Source of the DNA: VRUB01 sp046758085
GTDB taxonomy: Bacteria > Pseudomonadota > Gammaproteobacteria > Acidiferrobacterales > SPGG2
Assembly: GCA_046758085.1 (NCBI GenBank)
Contig: JBHHZP010000083.1
Coordinates: 1-15,808, forward strand
Length of the DNA stretch: 15,808 nucleotides
Reading direction: 5' to 3'
The notes under the pieces were generated by a model, which ran no database searches, was not told the origin of the DNA, and worked only from the letters and a program-made list of their open reading frames with translations. This document shows positions 1 to 7,027 of the stretch, piece after piece. Each line of letters opens with the position of its first letter. Positions within the stretch are counted from its first letter, which is position 1. Both the position numbers and the translations under genes were made by a program.

Positions 1-1089
1 AAGGGCAATATTATGAAATACACCGAAGGGGCCTTTCGCAACTGGGGCTATGAGCTCGCGAAGGAGGAGTTCGGTAATGACGTAATTACTGAAGAGGAGC
101 TCTACGACCGCTACGGCGGACAGCAACCGGAAGGCAAGATTGTCATCAAGGACCGTATCGCTGACATTATTTTTCAATTACTTCAACTCCGACCGAGAGA
201 GTTTGACGTGATTGCCACCATGAATCTGAACGGAGACTATCTCTCTGATGCTGTCGCGGCGCAGGTCGGAGGAATAGGTATCGCCCCGGGCGCAAATATT
301 GGTGATCACGTGGCCGTGTTTGAGGCCACTCATGGTACCGCCCCCAAGTACGCGAATCAGAACAAGGTCAATCCAAGCTCACTGCTGTTGTCTGGAGTGA
401 TGATGCTCGAGTATATGGGTTGGGGTAAAGCGGCGGACCTGATCAATGCAGCCTACCCAAAGGTGATCGCAGAGAAGTTTGTTACATACGATTTTGCCCG
501 GCAGATGGACGGCGCTCACACCGTTTCGACCAGCACCTTCGCAGACGCGCTCATCGCCAAGATCACCGGTAGCAGTGAAGACCTCGCTCGTTTTGAACAG
601 GAGCGCCGTGCCGCGCTTCAGCGAGAACGAAAAAAACGCGAGGCGCAACGCATGACCAACCCGGTCGAAGCTATGAAGGCGTCGGGCCGACAGCCGACCA
701 CAGCGGCAGGCATCATGTCTGCAATCGTCAGTGTGTCGGCTGACGCGACCGTTGAAGACGCAATGCACTCCATGCGAAAGCACGACATTAGCTCGATTCT
801 GGTGGAGCCGCACAGCGATGGCCAGTGGGGCATCATGACGCAGCGGGACATTGTCACGAAGATCGTCGGTGCCAATAAATCGGTAGCAAACACAAAGGTC
901 CGTGAGATCGCAACCAAGCCCCTGATTACCGTTCAATCCGACCTGACTTTACCGATGCTCTCTGAAAAGATGGCAAGCCACGGGATACGGCGGGTCATTG
1001 TCGAGGACAAGACTGTACCCGTTGGAATTGTCTCGGAGACAGATCTCTTCCGGATAGTCGAGGAGTTCGGGTGGGATGTCGAAGAGTGA
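1..1089 (+). CDS. icd: NADP-dependent isocitrate dehydrogenase with C-terminal CBS-domain pair (5' end outside window)
   Basis: The enzyme oxidises isocitrate to 2-oxoglutarate and CO2 with NADP+ in the TCA cycle. The reading frame is open from base 1 (KGNI then MKYTEGAFRNWGY), so the start lies outside the window. Numbering from the Met at base 13: the metal-binding pair D75 and D79 lies in NLNGDYLSDA, and HGTAPKYA is at 107-114. K112, Y113, Y159 and R163 match E. coli K344, Y345, Y391 and R395, which read the NADP 2'-phosphate, so NADP use is likely. The dehydrogenase ends near residue 185, where E. coli Icd stops. A charged, probably helical linker follows (about 187-215, rich in R, K and E). 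Two CBS repeats come next (about 232-290 and 294-352), containing GIMTQRDIV and VGIVSETDLF. CBS pairs usually bind adenosine nucleotides, so allosteric control is an inference. The kinase gene starts 62 bases downstream on the same strand. Confidence 0.95.
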   Translation, partial: KGNIMKYTEGAFRNWGYELAKEEFGNDVITEEELYDRYGGQQPEGKIVIKDRIADIIFQLLQLRPREFDVIATMNLNGDYLSDAVAAQVGGIGIAPGANIGDHVAVFEATHGTAPKYANQNKVNPSSLLLSGVMMLEYMGWGKAADLINAAYPKVIAEKFVTYDFARQMDGAHTVSTSTFADALIAKITGSSEDLARFEQERRAALQRERKKREAQRMTNPVEAMKASGRQPTTAAGIMSAIVSVSADATVEDAMHSMRKHDISSILVEPHSDGQWGIMTQRDIVTKIVGANKSVANTKVREIATKPLITVQSDLTLPMLSEKMASHGIRRVIVEDKTVPVGIVSETDLFRIVEEFGWDVEE

Positions 1090-1151
1090 TATAGCGGCGA
1101 GTACATCCGTGTGCCTCGTACACGCGGGGGAGAACGGAGAGGCCCAAAGCG

Positions 1152-2297
1152 TTGCCGCCGGCAGCTGACGTTGACGGCAGCGCGCGCGCGTTGAAGCGAA
1201 CGTTAAGCGCTATAGCACCCCGCTTTGCATTACACGGTCGCCTGGTAGGCGCGATTGCGCTGCGCGGCGGGCATATTCACGATACCTTTGTCACCACCTA
1301 CGTGCAGGGTAATCAAAGCGCCCGCTACGTCCACCAGCGCATCAATCAGCACGTATTTCCGCATCCGGAACGATTGATGGAAAATATCGTGCGGGTGATC
1401 ACCCATTTACGGGAAAAGCTCAGCTGTGAGCGAACACCGGACCCGGCACGCAGAGCGCTAACGCTGGTTCATGCTGAGAATGGCAAGTCGTACTTCGTGG
1501 ATCAGCAAGGCGCGTACTGGCGAACGTACGTATTCATCGAAGGCACGTATACCCATGATACGGTCGACACGCCGGACCTGGGCCGCCGAGCGGGGGCCGC
1601 CTTCGGGCGATTCGGGCACATGCTGGCGGACTTACCGGGGCCGTCATTGCATGAGACTATTCGACACTTCCATGATACCCGACGGTACTACCAGGCGCTG
1701 TGCCGGGCGGCGGTGCGGGACGACCATGATCGTGCGATGTCGGCGCGCTCGGAGATCGATTTTGCCATAAAGCATGAATCGATCATGGATCTTCTGGACG
1801 AACCGAAAGCGCGTGGGGAGCTCGTCGAGCGTGTAGTACATAACGACACCAAGATTAATAATGTGCTCTTTGACATCGCTAGCAACGAGGCGCTCTGTGT
1901 CATTGACCTAGACACCGTAATGTCCGGGTTGGTGTTGCATGATTTCGGCGATTTGGCGCGAACCAGTTTGAGCCCAAGCGCCGAGGACGAACGCGATCTG
2001 GCCCGCGTGTATGTACGGTTGCCGGTTTTTGAGGCACTGGTCGAAGGTTACCTGGAAACAGCAACGCCTTTTCTGAATGCTTGCGAGATTGACCTACTAC
2101 CTGCGGCAGCCAGGATGATCACGTTTGAGACGGGAGTGCGATTTCTAAGGGATGGCCAGGAAGGCGATCAATACTTCAAAGTGCGGTACCCGAGCCACAA
2201 TCTTGCGCGTGCACGTACCCAATTCCGGCTCCTCCAGAGTATGGAACAACAACAAGACGCCATGTCAGCGATTGTGGAGCGCGTGCGCCGCCGTTAG
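1152..2297 (+). CDS. APH-fold phosphotransferase, resembling N-acetylhexosamine 1-kinase family
   Basis: This is a 381-residue protein of the aminoglycoside/choline-kinase superfamily. It probably phosphorylates a small molecule with ATP. The N-terminal GGHIHDTF (39-46) and YVHQRINQHVF (59-69) recall the glycine-rich region of NahK-type N-acetylhexosamine 1-kinases. The catalytic loop is HNDTKINN (230-237, with D232 and N237), and the metal-binding motif is IDLDTVM (251-257). Length fits the family (about 350-380). The start is TTG at 1152; GGAGAG at 1136-1141 lies 10 bases upstream, and a stop at 1092-1094 closes the frame, so no upstream start exists. A second TTG at 1191 is possible. The gene lies 62 bases after the isocitrate dehydrogenase and is probably co-transcribed with it. 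The exact substrate cannot be read from sequence. Confidence 0.85.
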   Translation: MPPAADVDGSARALKRTLSAIAPRFALHGRLVGAIALRGGHIHDTFVTTYVQGNQSARYVHQRINQHVFPHPERLMENIVRVITHLREKLSCERTPDPARRALTLVHAENGKSYFVDQQGAYWRTYVFIEGTYTHDTVDTPDLGRRAGAAFGRFGHMLADLPGPSLHETIRHFHDTRRYYQALCRAAVRDDHDRAMSARSEIDFAIKHESIMDLLDEPKARGELVERVVHNDTKINNVLFDIASNEALCVIDLDTVMSGLVLHDFGDLARTSLSPSAEDERDLARVYVRLPVFEALVEGYLETATPFLNACEIDLLPAAARMITFETGVRFLRDGQEGDQYFKVRYPSHNLARARTQFRLLQSMEQQQDAMSAIVERVRRR

Positions 2298-2327
2298 CAT
2301 GCCGCCGCAAAAATGCCTATGGCGTCA

Positions 2328-2355
2328 GGCCTACCATGTCCGTTCGGCGTAGGTC
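2328..2355 (+). terminator. possible weak stem-loop after the kinase gene
   Basis: GGCCTAC at 2328-2334 pairs with GTAGGTC at 2349-2355 (7 bp, one G-U pair), 31 bases after the kinase stop codon. Only a short T stretch follows, so termination here is uncertain. Confidence 0.2.
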
Positions 2356-2380
2356 TCCTGTTTGCAGCAACGGGCTTCCC

Positions 2381-2414
2381 AAAGAAAAGGGGGCCGCGCC
2401 GCGCGCAACCCCCC
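2381..2414 (-). terminator. rho-independent terminator after the 27-residue peptide gene
   Basis: Read on the minus strand, a G run (2414-2409) pairs with CCCCC (2393-2389) across a GC-rich interior that can pair further, and TTTTCTTT (2388-2381) follows directly. This is the standard terminator layout. It sits 29 bases downstream of the stop codon of the small peptide gene. On the plus strand there is no T run after the stem, so it acts mainly for minus-strand transcripts. Confidence 0.55.
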
Positions 2415-2443
2415 TATCGTATCATCAGAATTCTGTCCTGTTG

Positions 2444-2527
2444 CTACAGGATGAGATATACGAATACCCCTAACAACACGAAGAGAAAGAGATACTTCTT
2501 CGGGTCTTTTTCTTTCGCTAACTTCAT
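2444..2527 (-). CDS. 27-residue single-pass membrane peptide
   Basis: The peptide begins MKLAKEKDPKK and ends in a 16-residue hydrophobic stretch (residues 12-27, YLFLFVLLGVFVYLIL). This suggests one membrane helix with the lysine-rich N-terminus in the cytoplasm. The start is chosen by a perfect AGGAGG (2533-2538) five bases before the ATG. A possible terminator lies just downstream, so the gene has its own translation signal and transcript end. An in-frame upstream Met exists (2567-2569) but has no such ribosome site. The gene lies 299 bases downstream of the dynamin-like GTPase on the same strand. I do not recognise a family; the size and shape recall small membrane proteins that assist or regulate larger complexes, which is only an analogy. 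Confidence 0.65.
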   Translation of the reverse strand: MKLAKEKDPKKYLFLFVLLGVFVYLIL

Positions 2528-2532
2528 CGACG

Positions 2533-2538
2533 CCTCCT
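2533..2538 (-). promoter_or_regulatory. consensus ribosome binding site AGGAGG
   Basis: This is a full AGGAGG on the minus strand with a 5-base spacer to the ATG of the 27-residue peptide. It is the strongest ribosome site in the window and decides the start of this small gene. Most other genes here have weak sites. Confidence 0.75.
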
Positions 2539-2606
2539 GACTGACATATAAATGCACTTCCTGTTCCATGCTCGCCCACCCTGGGCACCGTGAGCCAATA
2601 ATCCTA

Positions 2607-2621
2607 ATTGTAGACCGTCTA
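2607..2621 (-). promoter_or_regulatory. possible -10 element with overlapping 11-bp odd palindrome
   Basis: On the minus strand TACAAT (2612-2607) resembles a -10 box about 80 bases before the small peptide start. It overlaps TAGACCGTCTA (2611-2621), a palindrome with one central base, which could be an operator. I found no good -35 box at the right distance. The rest of 2528-2826 holds no convincing gene. Confidence 0.2.
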
Positions 2622-2826
2622 CTTTGGTTTGCATGCGGGGCCAACAAGATTCATGATGAGAGTGCGTATCGCTGCTGCGCGAATCGTCTGGCACAAATCG
2701 CCGTTTGTCGCTTGTAAAACACCGTTCGTCATCCCGTCTATACGCAACGCACCCAGACCGTCGGCTCACGGCCCGGAGTGTATCGAGTTCTTGTCGGAAT
2801 ACTGCTTACTGTGCCCGTGATACGTA

Positions 2827-4857
2827 CTAGGCTGCTCCGCGTGCTGCGCGCAGGCGCTCAGTTGATACGTCATCTTGCCCCGGCGTCAGAACCTCAGTGA
2901 CGGTGTTGGTGTCATCCTGATCTACCTCGACCGGCCCCACCGGTGGCTGGGCGTTCGGCAGTATGCTCATGGTTATTCGTTTCTGGTTCTCAAGCCTTAG
3001 CTTGGTGGCCTCCAGCTCAGCAATCCGGCTCTTTAAATGGTCCAGACTCCTATGAATCTTTTTCAGGTTGGCTATGCGCTGGTCCATCGTAGCCTTATGT
3101 TCGCGAATGCGAGCAAACACCGGTGCCATTATGGCCTTGCTCCACAGCTGACTGCCCTTGTTGCACTCATCGAAGATATGCCTAGCCCGGCTCACCAGGG
3201 TTATAAAAAATTTCTTTACCACGAAATGCTGCTCAGTCATTACCATGGTTGGGCTGTTCCGGAAGGTTTCGGCCTCCTTGTACAAGCGTTTGAGCTCCTT
3301 GTGGTACGGTTGTAATTCAAAGCTTTCGAGTTTTAGTTTGGCGAGCCCATGGCCGACCTGGAATTGCTTATATACCGACTCCACCAGCCCTTTTATCCGC
3401 TCAGCCTGCTTGTGAACCTTGTCCATGGTGAGCACGGCGCCGTCAAAGAAGGTCTTCATGCCGCCTTTAAGCCCGTGGGTAGTCCAGCTACCCCTCATAT
3501 CCTGACGGGTCTTGTCGATCAGCTTGTCAAAAGCCTCCATACTCAGCATTTGCAGCAGCATCTTTACCTGTTCATCCAACACCTGTCGCGTGCGGTCAAG
3601 ATGGGCGAGCCTCTTGTCGTAGTTTTCCTGGTCTTGTTGTTTCTTCGTCATCATGTTGTGAATGACGTCTTGATTCTTCCCGCTCATGCCCTGGAGCTCT
3701 TTGAGCTCGGCATTAGTCGCCGCAAGTCGTGTGTTGACCATCTCCGCGGTGGTTTTGACGATACCCCCCAGCTCCTGCATGATCTTTTCGCGGATTAGCG
3801 TTTGTTTTGCTGGGACGATGTCTGCGGCCAGCTTGCTTTCGAGGGCGGGCAATCCGCTCTTCTCTATCAGCTCGGGATCCTGCTTGATCTTGCCAATCAA
3901 ACCTTTTTGCGCGGAGGCGGGAAAAATCTGTTTTTTACTGATACCCAGCACCGCTGCCGTTTCTTGCGCCTGCCGGGATATGCTGGCGGATACCGCGCTA
4001 GGTCCGCGCAGCTCGTCCCACAGCGTGTCGATCTTATTGAGGACAACTATACGTCCACCTTTCTTGTCGCCCTTGGCTACGCAAACATGATCTTTCCAGA
4101 CTGTGAGATCAGACCGGGTTACGCCGGTGTCGGCTCCCAGGACAAAGATAACGACGTGCGCATTGGGAAGCATGCTCATAGTCAGCTCGGGCTCGGTGCC
4201 GAGGGCGTTGAGGCCGGGCGTATCCAGAACGACGAGCCCTTGTTCAAGCAGGGGGTGTGGATAGTTTATGACCGCATGTCGCCATACGGGTACCTGAATT
4301 CTTGAACCAACGTTCGGTGCGTCCGGATCATAGAGTCCCAGCTCTTGTGCCTCAGCGATGCTGACCTCGTCGCATTTCACGATCTCGTGAAATGTCTCGG
4401 CCAGTTGATCAGGTAAATCGAGCTCCAGTGGCAGCGTAGTCCAGTATGTGGAGGCGTGCTTGTATTCGGCAATCGTTTGCGAACTCTTGCGAGTATCGAT
4501 CGGGAGTAACTTGATACAAGGCGGTAGATCCGGATCAAAGCGCAACTCAGTCGGACACATGGTTGTGCGGCCGGCTTCGGCAGGCAACAGGCGCTGATTG
4601 TAATCGGCAAAAAAAAGACCGTTGATAAGCTCGGTTTTGCCGCGCGAGAACTCACCGACAATAGCAACGATTAACTTGTCAGACTTGAGGTTCTCGACGA
4701 GCTCGTAGACGCGCAGGTCATCTTCGCCTTCGGCCAGACCCTCCTGCTCAATCCATTCCTGGTAGCGCTCGATCCTGGCGATCAAGTCTTCGCGCCAGCT
4801 ATTGTAGTCACTGAGCTGCTTGGTAAGGAACTGGTTCGTATTTGTCTTTGTGACCAT
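2827..4857 (-). CDS. dynamin-family GTPase
   Basis: This is a large GTPase of 676 residues. The G domain is complete: G1 GEFSRGKT (68-75), a threonine pair at 98-99 as G2, G3 DTPG (212-215), G4 NKID (274-277) and G5-like SAQKG (315-319). The segment GEFSRGKTELINGL followed by LPAEAGRTT is typical of bacterial dynamin-like proteins, which bind or remodel membranes. The part after about residue 345 is rich in charged heptad-like sequence and should form long helical bundles. The last 45 or so residues are acidic, Pro/Thr-rich and probably disordered. I see no clear membrane helix. Bacterial dynamin-like genes often come in pairs; this one is alone, but a 27-residue membrane peptide gene lies downstream. 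The ATG at 4857 has only a weak ribosome site. Membrane role is inference from the family. Confidence 0.88.
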   Translation of the reverse strand: MVTKTNTNQFLTKQLSDYNSWREDLIARIERYQEWIEQEGLAEGEDDLRVYELVENLKSDKLIVAIVGEFSRGKTELINGLFFADYNQRLLPAEAGRTTMCPTELRFDPDLPPCIKLLPIDTRKSSQTIAEYKHASTYWTTLPLELDLPDQLAETFHEIVKCDEVSIAEAQELGLYDPDAPNVGSRIQVPVWRHAVINYPHPLLEQGLVVLDTPGLNALGTEPELTMSMLPNAHVVIFVLGADTGVTRSDLTVWKDHVCVAKGDKKGGRIVVLNKIDTLWDELRGPSAVSASISRQAQETAAVLGISKKQIFPASAQKGLIGKIKQDPELIEKSGLPALESKLAADIVPAKQTLIREKIMQELGGIVKTTAEMVNTRLAATNAELKELQGMSGKNQDVIHNMMTKKQQDQENYDKRLAHLDRTRQVLDEQVKMLLQMLSMEAFDKLIDKTRQDMRGSWTTHGLKGGMKTFFDGAVLTMDKVHKQAERIKGLVESVYKQFQVGHGLAKLKLESFELQPYHKELKRLYKEAETFRNSPTMVMTEQHFVVKKFFITLVSRARHIFDECNKGSQLWSKAIMAPVFARIREHKATMDQRIANLKKIHRSLDHLKSRIAELEATKLRLENQKRITMSILPNAQPPVGPVEVDQDDTNTVTEVLTPGQDDVSTERLRAARGAA

Positions 4858-4943
4858 AAGTGACGTCTGCGACTTTCCCAGGTGCCCGTCTCGGCCGCTT
4901 AGCAGGCGCGGAAAGAGCCCCCAAAAAATTTATGGTAATGTGT

Positions 4944-5031
4944 TATAAACCAACGATGGGCGTGGTGTTACCAGCTACCTTCCAAGTATAAATCCCGCAC
5001 CTGCCGCCACGTTGCCGCCCGTCGGTTTATA
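4944..5031. repeat. imperfect inverted repeat in GTPase upstream region
   Basis: TATAAACCAACGATGGGCG (4944-4962) recurs inverted at 5016-5031 as TATAAACCGACGGGCG on the minus strand, with one substitution and a small deletion. The arms flank about 53 bases. Both contain TATAAA, so they may be paired promoter or binding elements for the GTPase gene, which starts at 4857. Confidence 0.4.
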
Positions 5032-5159
5032 TACGCCATCAAACCTCCATTCTGTACCGTCTGGCGGATACAAAAGCCATGCCAAAAGCCGCATTACCGC
5101 GCTTGCGATTGCGCCAAGTCGCAGTTGTCCGCCGCTGGAAAAACCCCTGTATTTCCCGC

Positions 5160-5199
5160 AAGTTGCAGTTCACTAGGCCCGGCGCGGGGCTTGCAACTT
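5160..5199. repeat. stem-loop AAGTTGCA/TGCAACTT with nested GC stem
   Basis: AAGTTGCA (5160-5167) is the exact reverse complement of TGCAACTT (5192-5199). Inside the loop GCCC and GGGC can pair again. No T run follows on either strand, so it is not a standard terminator. Confidence 0.35.
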
Positions 5200-5467
5200 T
5201 GGGGGCTCGGATGCGCACTGCCCGGAGCTGCCGTGCGGCGGCAGTTCGGCGCAAAATTACGCTCGCGCGGCGGTTGGCGGGAGAGACCGCCGGATTTCGG
5301 TTTTTGCGTTGCCGCCGCCAAGCGGCGAGATTTGTGTTACTCGAAAGTTGCTGGCGCGAACGCGGCGGGCGCGGGGCCAAGGGGTGCATGGGATGCGGCC
5401 TGCGGGCGCTCGTCAGGCGTGGTACGGGCACGTGGCATGCCTGCGAGGCGGATCACCAATCGGCTGC

Positions 5468-6808
5468 TCACTGTCTGAGCACGCATTTTTGATAGATGTC
5501 CTTCAGGCGAGCGTCGGGGTCATACTTTGCTTTTACGCGGTCGTACGCGGATTTGTTATAAATTTGCCAAAACTCTTCTGGTGGATAGTAGGAGTCAGAG
5601 TACAGCGATTTTAGGCCGCCCAGCTCCGTCACCTTGCGCTCGATCTTGCGGTTGTAGTAGCCGTTGGGACGATTCTCGCGGCCTTTTTTGACGTCCCAAA
5701 ATCCGAAATTAATGTAGATATTTGTGCCATCCAAAGGGTAAAGACCAAAGCGTACCGAGGTGTCTTGGATGCGTATGGGGCAGACCCAGATTGGCTTAAT
5801 ACCGACTTCCTTGTGAAAAAAATCCAGAAATGCGGGGGCCTTGTCAATGGCGATATCCACATCTTGAATCACCGATTCGCTATGAAACCCCAGCAATCGA
5901 TTGATCCGGTGCGAGAGCTTCCATCTGCTATTCCAGCGCATGATTTTGGTATAAGTAACGGAATTTAGGCGAGATTTACCAGCAAGCGCCCGGACCCAGG
6001 AATGCTGCGCAAGCAAGTTTTTTGAGCACCAGAACCAGTCCGTGTCCCAGCGCCAGATGTAATCCAGTATCGTCAAATAATCACTGTCGCGCCGGCGAAT
6101 CGATTGATAATAGATATTCTCGTACGTGTAGTCGCTGGTGTACGGCACCTCGTCAGTAAACCGCCCGATGGTGAGATACATTTCGTTTGGCTCGAAGACC
6201 GTGCCGTCGAGGAAATCAATGTCTTCTCCCAAAGCCTGTCTGAGACCGTCGAAAAAGGCGTCCGCGCGCTCGTACCGGACATGCTTGAGTTCAACGTAGT
6301 CTTTGATCGGTATCAGCCTGGTCTTCAACTTCAATACGTAACCGAATGTGCCGTACGAGTTGGGAAAGGCAAAGAAAAGGTCTTTGTGCTGGTTAGTCGG
6401 CGTGCACACGACGACATTTCCATTAGCGAGCAGGACCTCCATTTCCAGGATACCTTCGTGGACCAGGCCGTGTTTGAACGACGAGGACTCGATACCGATA
6501 CCGGTGACCGCGCCTCCGAGGGTTATCGATTTCAGCTCCGGAACGACCGTTGGCATGACGCCATGAGGGAGCGTAGCGTTAACGAAATCCTCATAGGTAG
6601 TCATGCCTTCCACCTCCGCCCAGAGTTCGTCGGTATCGACTGTCAGAACCTGGTTCAAGCTGCGCACGTCCAGCTTCCGGCTATTACTCTTCGTGCGGTC
6701 GCGAAACAGATTCGAGGTAGTTTTTGCAAGCTGAATGCCGTGGCCTCGGCATGCGTGTAATTCGTTTACCAGGCGTTTTTTCTTTTCTTCGTAGTTATTG
6801 GCCCTCAC
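5468..6808 (-). CDS. FAD-binding oxidoreductase, DHCR24 (delta-24 sterol reductase)-like
   Basis: This 446-residue flavoprotein is related to 24-dehydrocholesterol reductase of the VAO/PCMH superfamily. The FAD-binding core contains VVPELKSITLGGAVTGIGIE (88-107) followed by SSSFKHGLVHEG, matching the animal PELDDLTVGG...GTGIESSSHKYG pattern. LANGNVVVCTP (127-137), SYGTFGYV (151-158) and the C-terminal KPIWVCPIR (338-346), LYSDSYYPPEEFWQIY (402-417) also match DHCR24. It lacks the N-terminal membrane anchor of the 516-residue human enzyme. The start is GTG at 6808 with AAGGAG nine bases upstream. No other sterol gene is in the window, so the natural substrate (a sterol, another isoprenoid or a fatty acyl chain) is unknown. 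Family call is firm; reaction is inference. Confidence 0.85.
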   Translation of the reverse strand: MRANNYEEKKKRLVNELHACRGHGIQLAKTTSNLFRDRTKSNSRKLDVRSLNQVLTVDTDELWAEVEGMTTYEDFVNATLPHGVMPTVVPELKSITLGGAVTGIGIESSSFKHGLVHEGILEMEVLLANGNVVVCTPTNQHKDLFFAFPNSYGTFGYVLKLKTRLIPIKDYVELKHVRYERADAFFDGLRQALGEDIDFLDGTVFEPNEMYLTIGRFTDEVPYTSDYTYENIYYQSIRRRDSDYLTILDYIWRWDTDWFWCSKNLLAQHSWVRALAGKSRLNSVTYTKIMRWNSRWKLSHRINRLLGFHSESVIQDVDIAIDKAPAFLDFFHKEVGIKPIWVCPIRIQDTSVRFGLYPLDGTNIYINFGFWDVKKGRENRPNGYYNRKIERKVTELGGLKSLYSDSYYPPEEFWQIYNKSAYDRVKAKYDPDARLKDIYQKCVLRQ

Positions 6809-6817
6809 GTGTGCTAT

Positions 6818-6823
6818 CTCCTT
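6818..6823 (-). promoter_or_regulatory. ribosome binding site of the DHCR24-like gene
   Basis: AAGGAG on the minus strand lies nine bases before the GTG start at 6808. It supports GTG as the real start rather than an internal codon. Confidence 0.6.
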
Positions 6824-6850
6824 CGGTCGAATGGGCTTGCGAGTGGGTTT

Positions 6851-6898
6851 CGGTGCGAACGGCGCCGATGCATAAGGTGCCGGAGCGAACGGCCGATG
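6851..6898. repeat. two direct repeats upstream of the DHCR24-like gene
   Basis: CGGTGCGAACGGCGCCGATG (6851-6870) and CGGAGCGAACGGCCGATG (6881-6898) are direct copies 30 bases apart, with one substitution and a two-base deletion. They lie 43-90 bases upstream of the oxidoreductase start. The near three-turn spacing would suit a regulator binding on one face of the helix, but this is inference. Confidence 0.4.
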
Positions 6899-7027
6899 TA
6901 AAGCTGTGTCCCCACGAGCACCAGGGTCAGGGGAACCAGTTGTTGTGACCTCGTAGGCCGGCGGCGCCTGACGGCGAAGAACGACATTCGGCCACAGGCG
7001 CGCTCGACCAGTGGTTAGACTATGCGA

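Larger units (their letters stand above)
4858..5467. other. 610-base intergenic region without a convincing gene
   Basis: This lies between the GTPase start and the oxidoreductase stop, both on the minus strand. The first part (4920-5035) is AT-rich, with three TATAAA-like strings and an inverted repeat. The rest is GC-rich with several stem-loops: 5160-5199 (8-bp arms), 5228-5244 (CTGCCG/CGGCAG) and 5268-5292 (CGGCGGT/ACCGCCG). Open frames on both strands are low-complexity Arg/Ala/Pro products with no recognisable motif, so I call none of them genes. It could hold an undetected structured RNA or be decayed sequence. Confidence 0.5.

Noticed and set aside
2629..2820. 63-codon open frame on the plus strand after the small peptide gene
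   Set aside because: No ribosome site, no hydrophobic or domain pattern, and it faces against the local gene direction.
3349..3798. 149-codon open frame on the plus strand inside the GTPase gene
   Set aside because: It is antisense to the GTPase helical region and lacks a ribosome site or domain.
5039..5492. Open frames of 75-137 codons on both strands
   Set aside because: Products are Arg/Ala/Pro-rich with no motif, and several frames are open at once, as expected in GC-rich non-coding DNA.
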